Below, one piece after another: positions 26,019 through 33,977 of a DNA stretch of 33,977 bases; positions within the stretch are counted from its first letter, which is position 1, and the number at the start of each line of letters is the position of its first letter. A model generated the notes under the pieces. It made no database searches. It was not told the DNA's origin and saw only the letters and a list, made by a program, of their open reading frames with translations. A program made the position numbers and the translations under genes. This stretch comes from Candidatus Gastranaerophilales bacterium (lineage in GTDB: Bacteria; Cyanobacteriota; Vampirovibrionia; Gastranaerophilales; Gastranaerophilaceae): NCBI GenBank assembly GCA_944325315.1, contig CALVAA010000020.1:1-33977 (forward strand). The letters run 5' to 3'.

Positions 26019-26045
26019 AAAAAATCCCTTTTAGGGATTTTTTTA
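26017..26045. terminator. Bidirectional intrinsic terminator
   Basis: AAAAATCCCT and AGGGATTTTT form a stem with a short T loop and T/A runs on both sides. It lies directly after the solute-binding protein gene and 20 nt from the end of the convergent unknown gene, so it can serve both. Confidence 0.8.
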
Positions 26046-26064
26046 ACCTTCTACAAAAAGAATC

Positions 26065-26754
26065 TTATATATTTACACTTTGACCGTTTATAATTTTATT
26101 TAAATTTTTTTTTGCTACGGAATTTTGTACAATGATTTTTTTTACAAAGTCTATTGCTTCAATGTCTCTTTTTATTGCGCTTTTTAATTGTATTATTTCC
26201 TCAAAATCAAGTTCGTTTATTTTCGTTGTTTCGCATATATCAAATACGTTTTTAAACTTTTCTTGAGTGTCGTTTTCATAGCCATCCAACTTTAGCTTAT
26301 AACAATACCAATTGTAAAAGTGGTATACAAGGTTACAAATGTCTGTTTTTTGATTATCCAAAACAAATATTTCTTTTGTTTTAAAAGATAATTTTTTATT
26401 TAAAATGAAGTTCAAATAAAGTGCACTTATTCCTTTTTTGGGATATATAAGTCCTTCTTTTTCGTTTATAAAAGATAAAGCTTTATTTGCGTTTTTTATT
26501 AAATATACCGTGGTTTTGTTTTTTTGAATATAGTCTAAAATTGCTTTCGGGTTTTTTAAATTTTCATTTATAAATTTTTCTATTTTATCTTTTTCGTTTT
26601 CTTCTCTGTCGGATTTATTGTTAATTGTTAAAGTTACTCCGTTTGAAGCGAGATATTTTGCGCCGGCAATATTTCCTGTTAAAATATTTTTTCTAAGCGG
26701 TTTTTTTCTTTTAAGTATAAAATATTTAATAATTTTTTTAAAAGTTTTTTTCAT
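26065..26754 (-). CDS. Unknown lysine-rich protein
   Basis: This 229-residue protein is not recognised. The first about 45 residues are very basic (KKTFKKIIKYFILKRKKPLRKN). The rest is a helical, Lys/Asn/Glu-rich body with YHFYNWYCYKLKL near the middle. There is no signal peptide, membrane helix or known motif. The divergent gap to the pseudouridine synthase gene is 78 nt. Confidence 0.6.
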   Translation of the reverse strand: MKKTFKKIIKYFILKRKKPLRKNILTGNIAGAKYLASNGVTLTINNKSDREENEKDKIEKFINENLKNPKAILDYIQKNKTTVYLIKNANKALSFINEKEGLIYPKKGISALYLNFILNKKLSFKTKEIFVLDNQKTDICNLVYHFYNWYCYKLKLDGYENDTQEKFKNVFDICETTKINELDFEEIIQLKSAIKRDIEAIDFVKKIIVQNSVAKKNLNKIINGQSVNI

Positions 26755-26820
26755 TATATATCCAAAGTTATCCTCTTAAATTAATAAAAACTATTTATTT
26801 AAAAAAATTGCCTTTTTGGA

Positions 26821-26826
26821 TATAAT
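26821..26826 (+). promoter_or_regulatory. -10 box for the pseudouridine synthase gene, leaderless type
   Basis: A perfect TATAAT ends 6 nt before the ATG at 26833. No ribosome site is present between them, so the mRNA probably starts at the start codon. Confidence 0.6.
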
Positions 26827-26832
26827 TGTTTT

Positions 26833-27558
26833 ATGAGAATTAACAAATATATAGCACAGAGCGGCTACTGTTCAAGAAGAAAGGCGGATGAACTTGTTGT
26901 TGAAGGAAGAGTTAAAGTCAACGGCAAGGTTATCACTATGCTTGGGTTTGAAATTAGAAAAAAGGATAAAGTAACAATTGACGATAAAATTATCCGCTCT
27001 GATAAACTTGAATACTTTAGGTTTTATAAACCAACAGGTTATATTACAACAAAATCAGATGAAAAAAACAGAAAGACAATATATGACATTATCCCTAAAG
27101 AGTATCATCATTTAAATCCGGTCGGAAGGCTGGATAAAGATTCAAGCGGACTTATAATTTTAACAAATGACGGTAATTTGACCTATGAACTTACTCATCC
27201 TTCAATTAAAGTTGCAAAAACATATATAGTAAGAATTGACGGCAGATTAAAAAATCATGAACTCGAGTTGTTAAATAAAGGAATTGAAATCGAAAAAGGA
27301 AAAGTTGCTTATTGTGATTGGATGGTTTTGGAGGAAAAAAAGGATGAAACGCTTTTTGAAATTGTGTTATATCAGGGTTTAAACAGGCAAATTAGAAAAA
27401 TGTTTGAGTTTTTAGGCTACAATGTAGTTTCTCTAAAAAGAATTCGTCATGGAAATATTGAGCTTGCAGGTTTAAAGAAAGGACAAATTAAAGCAATTAA
27501 GCCAAGGCAGATTAAAGAACTGAAATCTTATTTGGAAAAAATAAGAGATTATACATAG
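26833..27558 (+). CDS. rluB: rRNA pseudouridine synthase, RluB/RsuA family
   Basis: The protein has 241 residues. The S4 RNA-binding domain comes first (1-60; INKYIAQSGYCSRRKADELV). The catalytic domain has GRLDKDSSGLIILTNDG with the nucleophilic Asp101, and the late motif GLNRQIRKMFEFLGY is typical of the RluB/E/F and RsuA group. It isomerises a uridine in 23S or 16S rRNA. Assignment to RluB rather than RsuA is by general resemblance only. The mRNA looks leaderless. Confidence 0.88.
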   Translation: MRINKYIAQSGYCSRRKADELVVEGRVKVNGKVITMLGFEIRKKDKVTIDDKIIRSDKLEYFRFYKPTGYITTKSDEKNRKTIYDIIPKEYHHLNPVGRLDKDSSGLIILTNDGNLTYELTHPSIKVAKTYIVRIDGRLKNHELELLNKGIEIEKGKVAYCDWMVLEEKKDETLFEIVLYQGLNRQIRKMFEFLGYNVVSLKRIRHGNIELAGLKKGQIKAIKPRQIKELKSYLEKIRDYT

Positions 27559-27603
27559 TTTTTATTTAACTTTCAACCTTTTTATCATTTATACTTTGTG
27601 TGC

Positions 27604-27609
27604 TATAAT
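27604..27609 (+). promoter_or_regulatory. Extended -10 promoter for serS
   Basis: TGC-TATAAT lies 31 nt before the serS ATG. AAAGGA at 27625-27630 is the ribosome site, with 10-nt spacing. No clear -35 is seen. Confidence 0.6.
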
Positions 27610-27640
27610 ACTTTTAAAACAGCAAAAGGAATAAGACAGT

Positions 27641-28903
27641 ATGTTGGATATTAAATTAATAAGAGAAAATCCCGAAAAGATTAATGAACTTTTAAAGAGA
27701 CGTAATTCTGATTTATCAATTGATGAAGTAATTGAAATTGATGAAAAAAGAAGAAAAATTCAATTTGAATTAGATAATCTTAGAGCAAAAAGAAAAAGTG
27801 AATCTAATAAAATCGGCTCTATGAAAAAAGAAGGCTTAGATACAACTCAAATTCAGGCGGAAGTCAGAGAATTGGGTGACGAGATAAAAACCTTTGAAGA
27901 AAAGTTGAATGAGCTTGATTTAAAACAAAAAGATATACTCTTAAGAATTCCAAACACTCCTGATGAAACTATTCCTGTCGGATGCGATGATTCTTTTAAT
28001 AAGGAAATTAAAAGATGGGGCGAGCCTACTAAATTTGATTTTGAATTTAAACCTCACTGGGATTTATGTCCTCAGTTAGGAATGCTTGATTTCGAAAGAG
28101 GAGTAAAACTTGCTCATACAAGATTTACTCTTTACAGAAACTTAGGAGCGAAATTAGAACGTGCAATAATTAATTTCTTTTTAGATACACATACACTTAC
28201 AAGAGGTTATGAGGAAATTCTTCCTCCTGTTCTCGCAAATTCAAAAACAATGACAGGAACAGGTCAATTACCTAAATTTAAAGAAGACATGTTTCAATGT
28301 GTAGATGAAGATTTGTTCTTGATTCCGACAGCAGAAGTTCCTGTTACAAATATATACCAGGATGAAATTTTGGATGAGTCTGATTTACCTAAGTATATGA
28401 CAGCATATACTCCATGCTTTAGAAGAGAAGCCGGTTCAGCGGGAAAAGACACAAGGGGACTTATAAGACAACATCAATTTAACAAAGTGGAACTTGTTAA
28501 ATTAACTAAGCCGGAAGAATCGGAAATTGAACATGAAAAATTGACCCAAGATGCTGAAAATGTACTTGAGCTTTTAGGCTTACCATACAGAAGAGTAGTT
28601 TTATCGACGGGTGATATTGGATTTAGTGCAAAAAAATGTTATGATTTAGAAGTGTGGATGCCATCTTATAATTCATATAAAGAAATATCATCTTGCTCAA
28701 ATTTCGGTGATTTCCAAGCAAGACGCGCAAACATTAGATTCAGAAGAAAAGAAGGGAATGTTGAATTTGTACATACTTTAAACGGATCAGGACTTGCAGT
28801 CGGAAGAACATTGGCTGCAATTTGTGAAAATTTTCAAACAAAAGACGGTCACATTATAATTCCTGAAGTTTTAAGAAAATATACAGGTTTTGATAAAATA
28901 TAA
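27641..28903 (+). CDS. serS: Seryl-tRNA synthetase
   Basis: This is a 420-residue class II synthetase that charges tRNA-Ser. The N-terminal tRNA-binding coiled coil spans about residues 30-105. Motif 2 is [15 protein letters not shown] (from 260) followed by [10 protein letters not shown]. Motif 3 is [17 protein letters not shown] (from 381, with Arg389). TAEVPVTN (serine pocket) is also present. The length is normal. It is preceded by its own extended -10 promoter. Confidence 0.96.
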   Translation: MLDIKLIRENPEKINELLKRRNSDLSIDEVIEIDEKRRKIQFELDNLRAKRKSESNKIGSMKKEGLDTTQIQAEVRELGDEIKTFEEKLNELDLKQKDILLRIPNTPDETIPVGCDDSFNKEIKRWGEPTKFDFEFKPHWDLCPQLGMLDFERGVKLAHTRFTLYRNLGAKLERAIINFFLDTHTLTRGYEEILPPVLANSKTMTGTGQLPKFKEDMFQCVDEDLFLIPTAEVPVTNIYQDEILDESDLPKYMTAYTPCFRREAGSAGKDTRGLIRQHQFNKVELVKLTKPEESEIEHEKLTQDAENVLELLGLPYRRVVLSTGDIGFSAKKCYDLEVWMPSYNSYKEISSCSNFGDFQARRANIRFRRKEGNVEFVHTLNGSGLAVGRTLAAICENFQTKDGHIIIPEVLRKYTGFDKI

Positions 28904-28934
28904 ATTAATGCTAACTTTTAACAGGAGATAAAAA

Positions 28935-29342
28935 ATGAAGAAGATTTTAATACTATTTATGGCATTTTCTCTGGCAGGTTCTTTAGTGACTTTTGCTGCA
29001 GACAAAACTGCGAAAGCCCAAAAGGAAGCTCAAAAATCCATTGAAAAAGCCCAAAAAGAAGCTTTAAAAGCTCAAAAGAAACACGAAAAACAGCTGGCCA
29101 AGGAATTAAAAAATAAGGATGATATTATAAAAGATGCTGAATATAAAGAAATTAAAACTCAATATTTTCAAGCGGAAGGTTACGGTGACACTTATAATTG
29201 CAAGGTTGCAAAGCAAAGATTTTGCAAAGTAAAAGATTTGGACTCGGGATTGTATGTACTGTGTGACAGAGATGTTTCAAGAACGCAAATGGAATCAGCT
29301 AAAATATTTTATAAATACGGTAGATGCGTAAAATTAAACTAA
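28935..29342 (+). CDS. Small secreted Ala/Lys-rich helical protein
   Basis: This 135-residue protein has a clear signal peptide (KKILILFMAFSLAGSLVTFA, cleavage before ADK). A highly charged helix of Lys/Ala/Gln/Glu repeats follows (22-60, AQKEAQKSIEKAQKEALKAQ). The C-terminal domain has four cysteines (NCKV, RFCKV, LCDR, GRCVK) that probably form disulfides after export. It is not recognised. ACAGGAGA gives the ribosome site. It may read through from serS and ends at a strong terminator. Confidence 0.7.
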   Translation: MKKILILFMAFSLAGSLVTFAADKTAKAQKEAQKSIEKAQKEALKAQKKHEKQLAKELKNKDDIIKDAEYKEIKTQYFQAEGYGDTYNCKVAKQRFCKVKDLDSGLYVLCDRDVSRTQMESAKIFYKYGRCVKLN

Positions 29343-29348
29343 AATAAA

Positions 29349-29384
29349 AACAAACCCTCAATTGTTGAGGGTTTGTTATTTTTT
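29349..29384 (+). terminator. Intrinsic terminator
   Basis: AACAAACCCTCAA (29349-29361) and TTGAGGGTTTGTT (29365-29377) make a 13-bp stem with a 3-nt loop, followed by ATTTTTT. It closes the serS region and the small secreted protein gene. Confidence 0.88.
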
Positions 29385-29430
29385 GTAAAATATCAGTCCT
29401 TTGTTTTTAATTTAGATATTATTATTTTAA

Positions 29431-30102
29431 ATTAAAGTCAAAGAAGTTTATATTAAAAAAATATTTTTTGCGTTGATATTAATGTTTTTTGCACTTTCAA
29501 GCTTCGGCATAGTTATTGATAAAACAAAAGACGGCAGCATTCGAGAACTTGTTGTAAAGACAGGCTTAATTTAAATGCTAACAGAATTCCAAACAGAATT
29601 GTTTTTACGGTAGATAAAAAAGATAAAATTAATGCAGGGGCTTATTTTAGAAATTCTGAAATTTTTGTATACAAGGAATTATTATCTTACATAGATAACA
29701 AAGATGAACTTGCTGCAATTTTGGGCCATGAGATAGCGCATTCCATAGATATGAGGCAGGGTGTTCCAGGGGCTATTTTTTTCCAATTACAATGGGCTTG
29801 AATTCAAAAAAATATGAAGAAAAAGCAGACAAAAGAGCAGTTGATTATATGGTTAAGGCAGGATACAACCCTGTTGCTTATATAACTGTCGGAAATAAAA
29901 TATTTAACCGGGAACGATACGATATTTTTCGTCCCACCCATTGGGTTTAAAAAGACTTGCCAAAGTTTATGAATATATATAACATTTAAAATATCCGCAG
30001 TATCTTGTTCAAAATGAGTACAAAGATAATATTTACTATCAAAACTTTCTTCTTGTTTCAAAAGAAAACAGAAAGAAACCGAAAGACAAGTCATATAAGT
30101 AA
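29431..30102 (+). pseudogene. Decayed M48-type peptidase, paralogue of 4493-5185
   Basis: A secreted M48-like peptidase gene is broken by at least four frame changes and has no start codon. The signal-like stretch (KKIFFALILMFFALSSFG) ends at a stop at 29572-29574. The next frame reads LNANRIPNRIVF to DELAAILGHEIAHSIDMRQG, with the zinc motif HEIAH at 29727-29741. Then come EEKADKRAVDYMVKAGYNP (about 29816-29872), RLAKVYEYIY and YPQYLVQNEYKDN, each in a different frame. The matching intact gene has the same order of motifs but lacks HExxH. The antisense frame across this region is a by-product. Confidence 0.85.
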
Positions 30103-30246
30103 ACGTGGTGCAGACAGAGTTTTGTGGGTTTATCTTTCCGTTTATATTTTCAGCTGCTTTTTGGAGCAGGATTGCTCTTAATTCCAATTAGGGGCGGACA
30201 TGTGAAATTAAAACCGGGCAAGGTATATGAGCTTGAAACTTTTTAA
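30103..30246 (+). pseudogene. Remnant of the secreted partner gene, paralogue of 3943-4500
   Basis: Only the 3' part survives: a hydrophobic stretch and then IPIRGGHVKLKPGKVYELE before a TAA at 30244-30246. It matches FIKGGHVKIKKNKELTLI at the end of the intact partner. The order (peptidase then partner) is the same as at 5185-3943, so a two-gene unit was duplicated and one copy has decayed. Confidence 0.7.
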
Positions 30247-30593
30247 TTGTCTTTAAGAAATTTTTTTGCTTTTATATATTTGTTTTTTAATAATTTGTTT
30301 AACTCTTTTTCAAAATTGTCTTTCAGGTTTTTTTGAACTTTTTTGATTTTTTCTGCCATTTCGAAAAGTTCTTCTTGCCCTGCTTTTGAATAGTCAATTG
30401 AATATTTGATTTTTTCAATTTTTTCTTCTGACTTTTGAATAATTATAAAAAGTTTGTCTATCTCGCTGTCGTTAAGATAGTATTTTTTTAATCTTTCCCT
30501 GAGTTTGTCTTTGTGTTCTTGTCTCAAGCTTTCAACTTCTTCTTGAAGTTTTTCGCTAAAATTGTTTTTTTTATGATTTTTAAATAAATTCAT
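30243..30593 (-). CDS. Small coiled-coil protein
   Basis: This 116-residue protein is almost entirely charged helix (for example LQEEVESLRQEHKDKLRERL) with heptad-like spacing. It has no membrane segment, cysteine or known motif. It lies 21 nt downstream of the radical SAM gene and has AGGA before its ATG. It is probably co-transcribed and could be an accessory or scaffold protein for it. Confidence 0.65.
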   Translation of the reverse strand: MNLFKNHKKNNFSEKLQEEVESLRQEHKDKLRERLKKYYLNDSEIDKLFIIIQKSEEKIEKIKYSIDYSKAGQEELFEMAEKIKKVQKNLKDNFEKELNKLLKNKYIKAKKFLKDN

Positions 30594-30614
30594 TTTAAAT
30601 TCCTGCTTACTTTA

Positions 30615-32420
30615 TTATTTTTTAAATTTGAAATTGCATACATCATCAATTGAATATTTGCATAAATAAAGCATTATTAATTCTCTGCCCAAAAGGTAAA
30701 AGGCAAGCGAATCACCGTATGCTTCATGCGCCCTTTTTGTGCATAGATTAACTATGTCGTTAAGTTCTTTTTTATTCATGCCTGAAGCCTGATAAGTATA
30801 TGTCGGAGAGAATTCCGCTTCTTGATATGTCTTTCCTATTACTCCATATTTTTCAGGCGCTTCTCTTAATTTTGTGTGTTTGCCCATTGTAAAAACACTT
30901 TTTGCATAGGTATTTATTATATCTGTATTTGAGCAGATGGTATCTATTGTTTCAAGTGCATCTTCTTTTGTTTCTGCCGGAAAACCGAAAAATATGAAAG
31001 CAAAGTTATATATTCCTGCTTGGCGTGCTTTTTTTAATATGTTTAATCTGTTATCTATATCAACACCTTTATTGATTAGTTTCATGATTTTCTTTGAACC
31101 TGATTCAAATCCCCACAAAACCATCTTTAAGCCTGCTTTATGTGCAACTTTAAAAATTTCTTCGTCAAATTCACTTTCAAGCCTTGCGTCACAAAAGAAG
31201 CTTATCTTTATATTGTTTCTTAAGATTGCTTCAGACATCTCTTTCATATACGAAGGGCTTATAGCTTCATCTATCAATTCAAATTTGTCAATATTATATT
31301 TTTCTTTGAACATTTTGAATTGATTCATCAACTTGTCGATTGATTTAATATTGTAATGCAGTCCGTAATCATGATCGCAAAAGCTGCATTTTCTCCAATA
31401 ACAGCCTCTCGATGTTTGAAATGGCATTACTATTTCGGGTGCAAAATATTTTTTAAAATCGTAATCGTCTAAATTTGGGGCTTTCATGTTGTTTAAAGAC
31501 ATAGGCATTGCAATCCGGTTTTTTCTTATTTTTCCGTCTTTCAGGTACATAAGATTGTGCACTTTTTCTATCGGGATTTCGCCTGCTATATATTTTGCAT
31601 GCTCTATTATCGGGATTTCGCCTTCTTCTACTATTAATGAATCGCAAAAAATGTCAAAAATTTCACTATATTTTTCTATACTTTCGCTGACTCTTCCGAA
31701 ATGGTTTCCGCCTATAAAAATGTGTGCTTTTGTATTTTTTTTGAGCATGTTAGAAAGAGTCAACCCCGGAATTATTTGGCTTGAGGAATTGATTGAAATT
31801 CCTATGCTGTCTGCATTTTTGCTTTTTATTAACTCAAGTTTTTTTTCGAAAAATTCAATAAAGGGGTTTGTTGATTTGTCAAAGACATAATATTTTATAT
31901 TGTCATAATCCAATTTGAACAGTTGGTTTTTGTATGAAGAAAAACCTATTTGTGAAGGTGAGTACGGGAGTGAAAAAATGTCTAATGCAAGATTTATGTT
32001 ACTATTAGCCTGATTAAATAGGTATGGATTGTAAAAGTGTTGTTTTGACTTAAAAATTGAAACTGAATTTTCAATAAGAAGTATGGTTTTATTAACTTTT
32101 TTTGAATTTTCCCTGATGAAGTTATCTATCATTGAGGCTTTTGCGATTTTATTTTGCCATTCAAAGGGGTAATCATTAAAGCTTTTGTTTTTATCAAATA
32201 CTTCTTTTATTTCTTCTTTTAGTATCGGCAAAAGTTCTTTTGCCTTATTATATGAATCTTGTATACTTTTTTTGGTTAGAATTTCATTATAAAAATCAAT
32301 ATTTAAATCCAAAGCGCAAGCTTGGTGACCGCTGTTTTCAAATTGTCCTATTAAAGTGGGCAGTGAAAAATGCGGACTTGTGGGCATCCATTGCGGAGGA
32401 AATATTAGTAAGGTTTTCAT
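30615..32420 (-). CDS. B12-domain-type radical SAM protein, CX4CX2C variant
   Basis: The protein has 601 residues. The N-terminal half has the Rossmann-like layout of cobalamin-binding radical SAM proteins (MKTLLIFPPQW..., SIGISINSS, IFIGGNHFGR, VEEGE at 264-268) but no DxHxxG motif, so cobalamin binding is doubtful. The iron-sulfur motif is CYWRKCSFC (Cys340, Cys345, Cys348), with four rather than three residues between the first two cysteines. FELIDEAIS, VLWGFESGS and FIFFGFPAET follow the normal radical SAM barrel order. The target is unknown. The gene starts 1 nt after the upstream gene, without a clear ribosome site, so translation is coupled. Confidence 0.85.
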   Translation of the reverse strand: MKTLLIFPPQWMPTSPHFSLPTLIGQFENSGHQACALDLNIDFYNEILTKKSIQDSYNKAKELLPILKEEIKEVFDKNKSFNDYPFEWQNKIAKASMIDNFIRENSKKVNKTILLIENSVSIFKSKQHFYNPYLFNQANSNINLALDIFSLPYSPSQIGFSSYKNQLFKLDYDNIKYYVFDKSTNPFIEFFEKKLELIKSKNADSIGISINSSSQIIPGLTLSNMLKKNTKAHIFIGGNHFGRVSESIEKYSEIFDIFCDSLIVEEGEIPIIEHAKYIAGEIPIEKVHNLMYLKDGKIRKNRIAMPMSLNNMKAPNLDDYDFKKYFAPEIVMPFQTSRGCYWRKCSFCDHDYGLHYNIKSIDKLMNQFKMFKEKYNIDKFELIDEAISPSYMKEMSEAILRNNIKISFFCDARLESEFDEEIFKVAHKAGLKMVLWGFESGSKKIMKLINKGVDIDNRLNILKKARQAGIYNFAFIFFGFPAETKEDALETIDTICSNTDIINTYAKSVFTMGKHTKLREAPEKYGVIGKTYQEAEFSPTYTYQASGMNKKELNDIVNLCTKRAHEAYGDSLAFYLLGRELIMLYLCKYSIDDVCNFKFKK

Positions 32421-32421
32421 T

Positions 32422-33513
32422 TTATTTAACTACAGGCTTTACTATCTGCTGTTGTGCTGCAATTATATCTTCCTGTTCATATGTTTTAGAAAGCTCTTGA
32501 CCAATAGATTGTACTATGCTATCATATTCGCTTCCTGTGGGCTCAACGCCGTCGTTTTCTGTTTTGTATTTTTGAATTGCAGCTTCCAGTTTTTGATTGT
32601 ATAGTTTTTCTAAAGCATTGTCAAGACCATCTTTGTCTTTTTTCATTGAGCCTTCCGCTTGCAGGGCTGCAAGGGTTGCAAGTTCATTTTTATCTTTAAA
32701 CCTACCTCTTATATATACGCCCAATTCTCCATAGACATCTTCTATGCTGTCTTTACCTTGGTATTGCCCGCTATTTATTTTTTCTTCTACTTGTTGGAGC
32801 GTTTTTTGGTACTCTTCTTCATTGCCTATAAAATCAGCTTTTGAAATGCAGTCATATCCTAATTGGTCAAGAATACTTGACAATTCAAGTTCGACTCCTT
32901 GTGCGTATCCGTCTGCATTCAGGCCATCAGCAAAAATTATGCTTCCTTTTGCTCCGTTTTCGTCTTCTAAAATATTTCCGTTTTCGTCAACAAGCGAAAA
33001 TGACCAAACTTTATTTTCAAGTCCGCCTTCTGTCATAACATTGTTTGCTATTATCCCTTTTGAGCGTAAATATTCAAGTGAATCTTCACCCAAAAAACCG
33101 GTGTCATCAGTTGCAGAACCATATGTTTTAACTGCATATACCAATTGTTCCTGAATATATAAATCAAGCTCACTGTCAAATGAATTTGCTATGGCTTCCG
33201 CCATATCAACTTGTTCAAATGTACCGTCAGCGTCAATATCCACAACAGCCTTTCCTCTTTGTCCGTTTAACATTTTGTCTAACCCGCTCATATCATGTTT
33301 GCTTTGGGTGATTTTAACCGACTGGTTAAAAAGACTGCTTGAATTGATTTTATTAAAAGCTTCCTCAATGCTTAAGCTGTTAGTATCTTGATAAAATGAT
33401 GAGTCCATGATTGAATCTGAGGTTGCCTGGGTGCTTTCTTTGTTTTCTGTTGTTCCTGTTTTTTGTGTTTGTGATTTAGAAATTTCAATATCAAAACCAA
33501 GTTTTGTTATCAT
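32422..33513 (-). CDS. Unknown protein with an EF-hand-like loop, first of radical SAM operon
   Basis: This 363-residue protein is not recognised. It has a low-complexity Ser/Thr/Gln-rich N-terminus (10-50), then a 12-residue calcium-type loop DIDADGTFEQVD (92-103; acidic at positions 1, 3, 5, 9 and 12). A mixed acidic body follows, then a charged helical tail. It contains no cysteine-rich stretch apart from one Cys near DCISK, and no signal peptide. GGAG lies about 10 nt before the ATG. It is tightly coupled to the radical SAM gene, so it may be its partner or substrate. Confidence 0.65.
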   Translation of the reverse strand: MITKLGFDIEISKSQTQKTGTTENKESTQATSDSIMDSSFYQDTNSLSIEEAFNKINSSSLFNQSVKITQSKHDMSGLDKMLNGQRGKAVVDIDADGTFEQVDMAEAIANSFDSELDLYIQEQLVYAVKTYGSATDDTGFLGEDSLEYLRSKGIIANNVMTEGGLENKVWSFSLVDENGNILEDENGAKGSIIFADGLNADGYAQGVELELSSILDQLGYDCISKADFIGNEEEYQKTLQQVEEKINSGQYQGKDSIEDVYGELGVYIRGRFKDKNELATLAALQAEGSMKKDKDGLDNALEKLYNQKLEAAIQKYKTENDGVEPTGSEYDSIVQSIGQELSKTYEQEDIIAAQQQIVKPVVK

Positions 33514-33873
33514 ATCCTTTACTCTCCATTTTGTGCAATATTTTATATTTATATAAAATATTTTTATTAAATAAAATTAATATATTTTTTATATATTCTT
33601 AATAAAACTTAACATAAGGGTATGTGAGACAAGCAATTAAAGACTATATTAGGTCGGTTGGTTTGATGATATAGTATAAGCTATAAAATTAGCTAATTCA
33701 TTGGTTTTGCTATTGTGATTTTTTCTAACTTTGAAACCGGTTATGGTTTGAAACTTTTTCCTAAAAGCATTAATTTTTTGTTTGCTTTTGGAGAAAGTTA
33801 CACAAAATTTATCCCGTTGTTGTATTTATTAATTCTATATTTTAAGCTGTAAAGTTTTTATAGATGATATAAT
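33514..33873. other. 360-nt AT-rich gap, no gene recognised
   Basis: No coding frame of note is present. Visible items are a 12-bp palindrome AATTAGCTAATT at 33687-33698 and a direct repeat of TTTGAAAC flanking CGGTTATGG near 33731-33753. A short hairpin (AAACC with GGTTT) lies in the same place, followed by a T run. The latter could be a weak terminator or part of a small RNA; the evidence is thin. Confidence 0.3.
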
Positions 33874-33900
33874 AAAAGACACCCTTTTTGGGTGTCTTTT
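33874..33900 (-). terminator. Strong intrinsic terminator
   Basis: AAAAGACACCC (33874-33884) and GGGTGTCTTTT (33890-33900) make an 11-bp stem with a five-base loop and T runs on either side. It lies 14 nt past the stop of the minus-strand frame entering from the right edge, which fits termination of that gene. Confidence 0.8.
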
Positions 33901-33914
33901 ATGGAGCGGAATGC

Positions 33915-33977
33915 TTATACGTTTTTGAGCTTTGCGAAAATTACGTATAAGTATACGTTAGTAAGAGGTTTCCTCGT
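33915..33977 (-). CDS. Possible 3' end of a gene entering from the right edge
   Basis: On the minus strand one frame is open from the edge for 20 codons, ending ...YVIFAKLKNV and a TAA at 33915-33917, followed by a strong terminator. That arrangement suits the end of a gene. The opposite strand also has an open frame from ATG 33901, but it lacks a ribosome site and follows the terminator. The family cannot be named. Confidence 0.35.
   Translation of the reverse strand, partial: TRKPLTNVYLYVIFAKLKNV

Noticed and set aside
29804-30187. Minus-strand frame of 127 codons
   Set aside because: It is antisense to the peptidase fossil, whose plus-strand motifs align with an intact paralogue.
31486-31890. 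Plus-strand frame of 134 codons
   Set aside because: It lies antisense inside the radical SAM gene and has no ribosome site or family signature.
33731-33753. TTTGAAAC direct repeat as a CRISPR repeat or tracr-like element
   Set aside because: Only two 8-bp copies 17 nt apart, no spacer array and no cas gene in the window.
33901-33977. Plus-strand open frame starting ATG 33901
   Set aside because: It starts right after a terminator T run and has no ribosome site; the minus-strand frame with a stop followed by the terminator is a better fit.

Overview
The window is about 34 kb of AT-rich (roughly 30% G+C by eye), densely coded bacterial chromosome. It has envelope genes of a Gram-negative cell: a KdsB-type CMP-sugar synthetase, an MlaA-like protein, an OmpA-type MotB and many signal peptides. 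It also carries short proteins with N-termini such as 'INAVSPQNFKS'. Together these suggest a non-photosynthetic relative of the Cyanobacteria (Gastranaerophilales / Vampirovibrionia, 'Melainabacteria') from a gut-like habitat. That placement is inference; no rRNA or tRNA gene is present to confirm it.

Layout. Bases 221-3969 (+) hold a kdsB-like gene, an aldolase fused to a second domain, and a membrane protein. Bases 3943-5185 (-) hold an M48-like peptidase that has lost its zinc histidines, plus a small secreted partner. A decayed copy of this two-gene unit lies at 29431-30246. Bases 5262-8454 hold a small membrane protein, a short DXS-like transketolase-family enzyme, a DJ-1/Hsp31-like protein and a mini membrane protein. 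Bases 8608-12183 (+) are a TPR protein followed by a single-chain UvrD-type helicase with a RecB/AddB-type nuclease end. Bases 12261-15921 (+) are a tight operon: an NfnA-like flavoprotein, a 59-residue cysteine protein, leuC and a PBP4-type carboxypeptidase. Bases 15922-18849 (-) are motA, motB and a patatin phospholipase.

Further on come a second LeuC paralogue (18979-20211, +) and an MlaA domain fused to an alpha/beta hydrolase (20208-22244, -). Two lineage-type hypothetical proteins and rarA follow on the minus strand. Then come an orphan solute-binding protein, an unknown protein, a RluB/RsuA-type pseudouridine synthase, serS and a small secreted protein. After the pseudogene, a three-gene minus-strand operon (33513 to 30243) encodes an unknown protein with an EF-hand-like loop, a radical SAM protein and a coiled-coil protein. 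A probable partial gene enters from the right edge.

How the genes work together. Most units are housekeeping: translation (serS), rRNA modification, fork repair (rarA, helicase-nuclease), leucine-type biosynthesis and wall remodelling. The accessory interest is in envelope and lipid functions. These are a possible unusual CMP-ulosonic acid route (221-2504), lipid handling (MlaA-hydrolase fusion, patatin) and the radical SAM operon. No CRISPR array, insertion sequence, phage or classical defence locus was seen. Several genes have a -10 box exactly 6 nt before the start codon, which suggests leaderless mRNAs.
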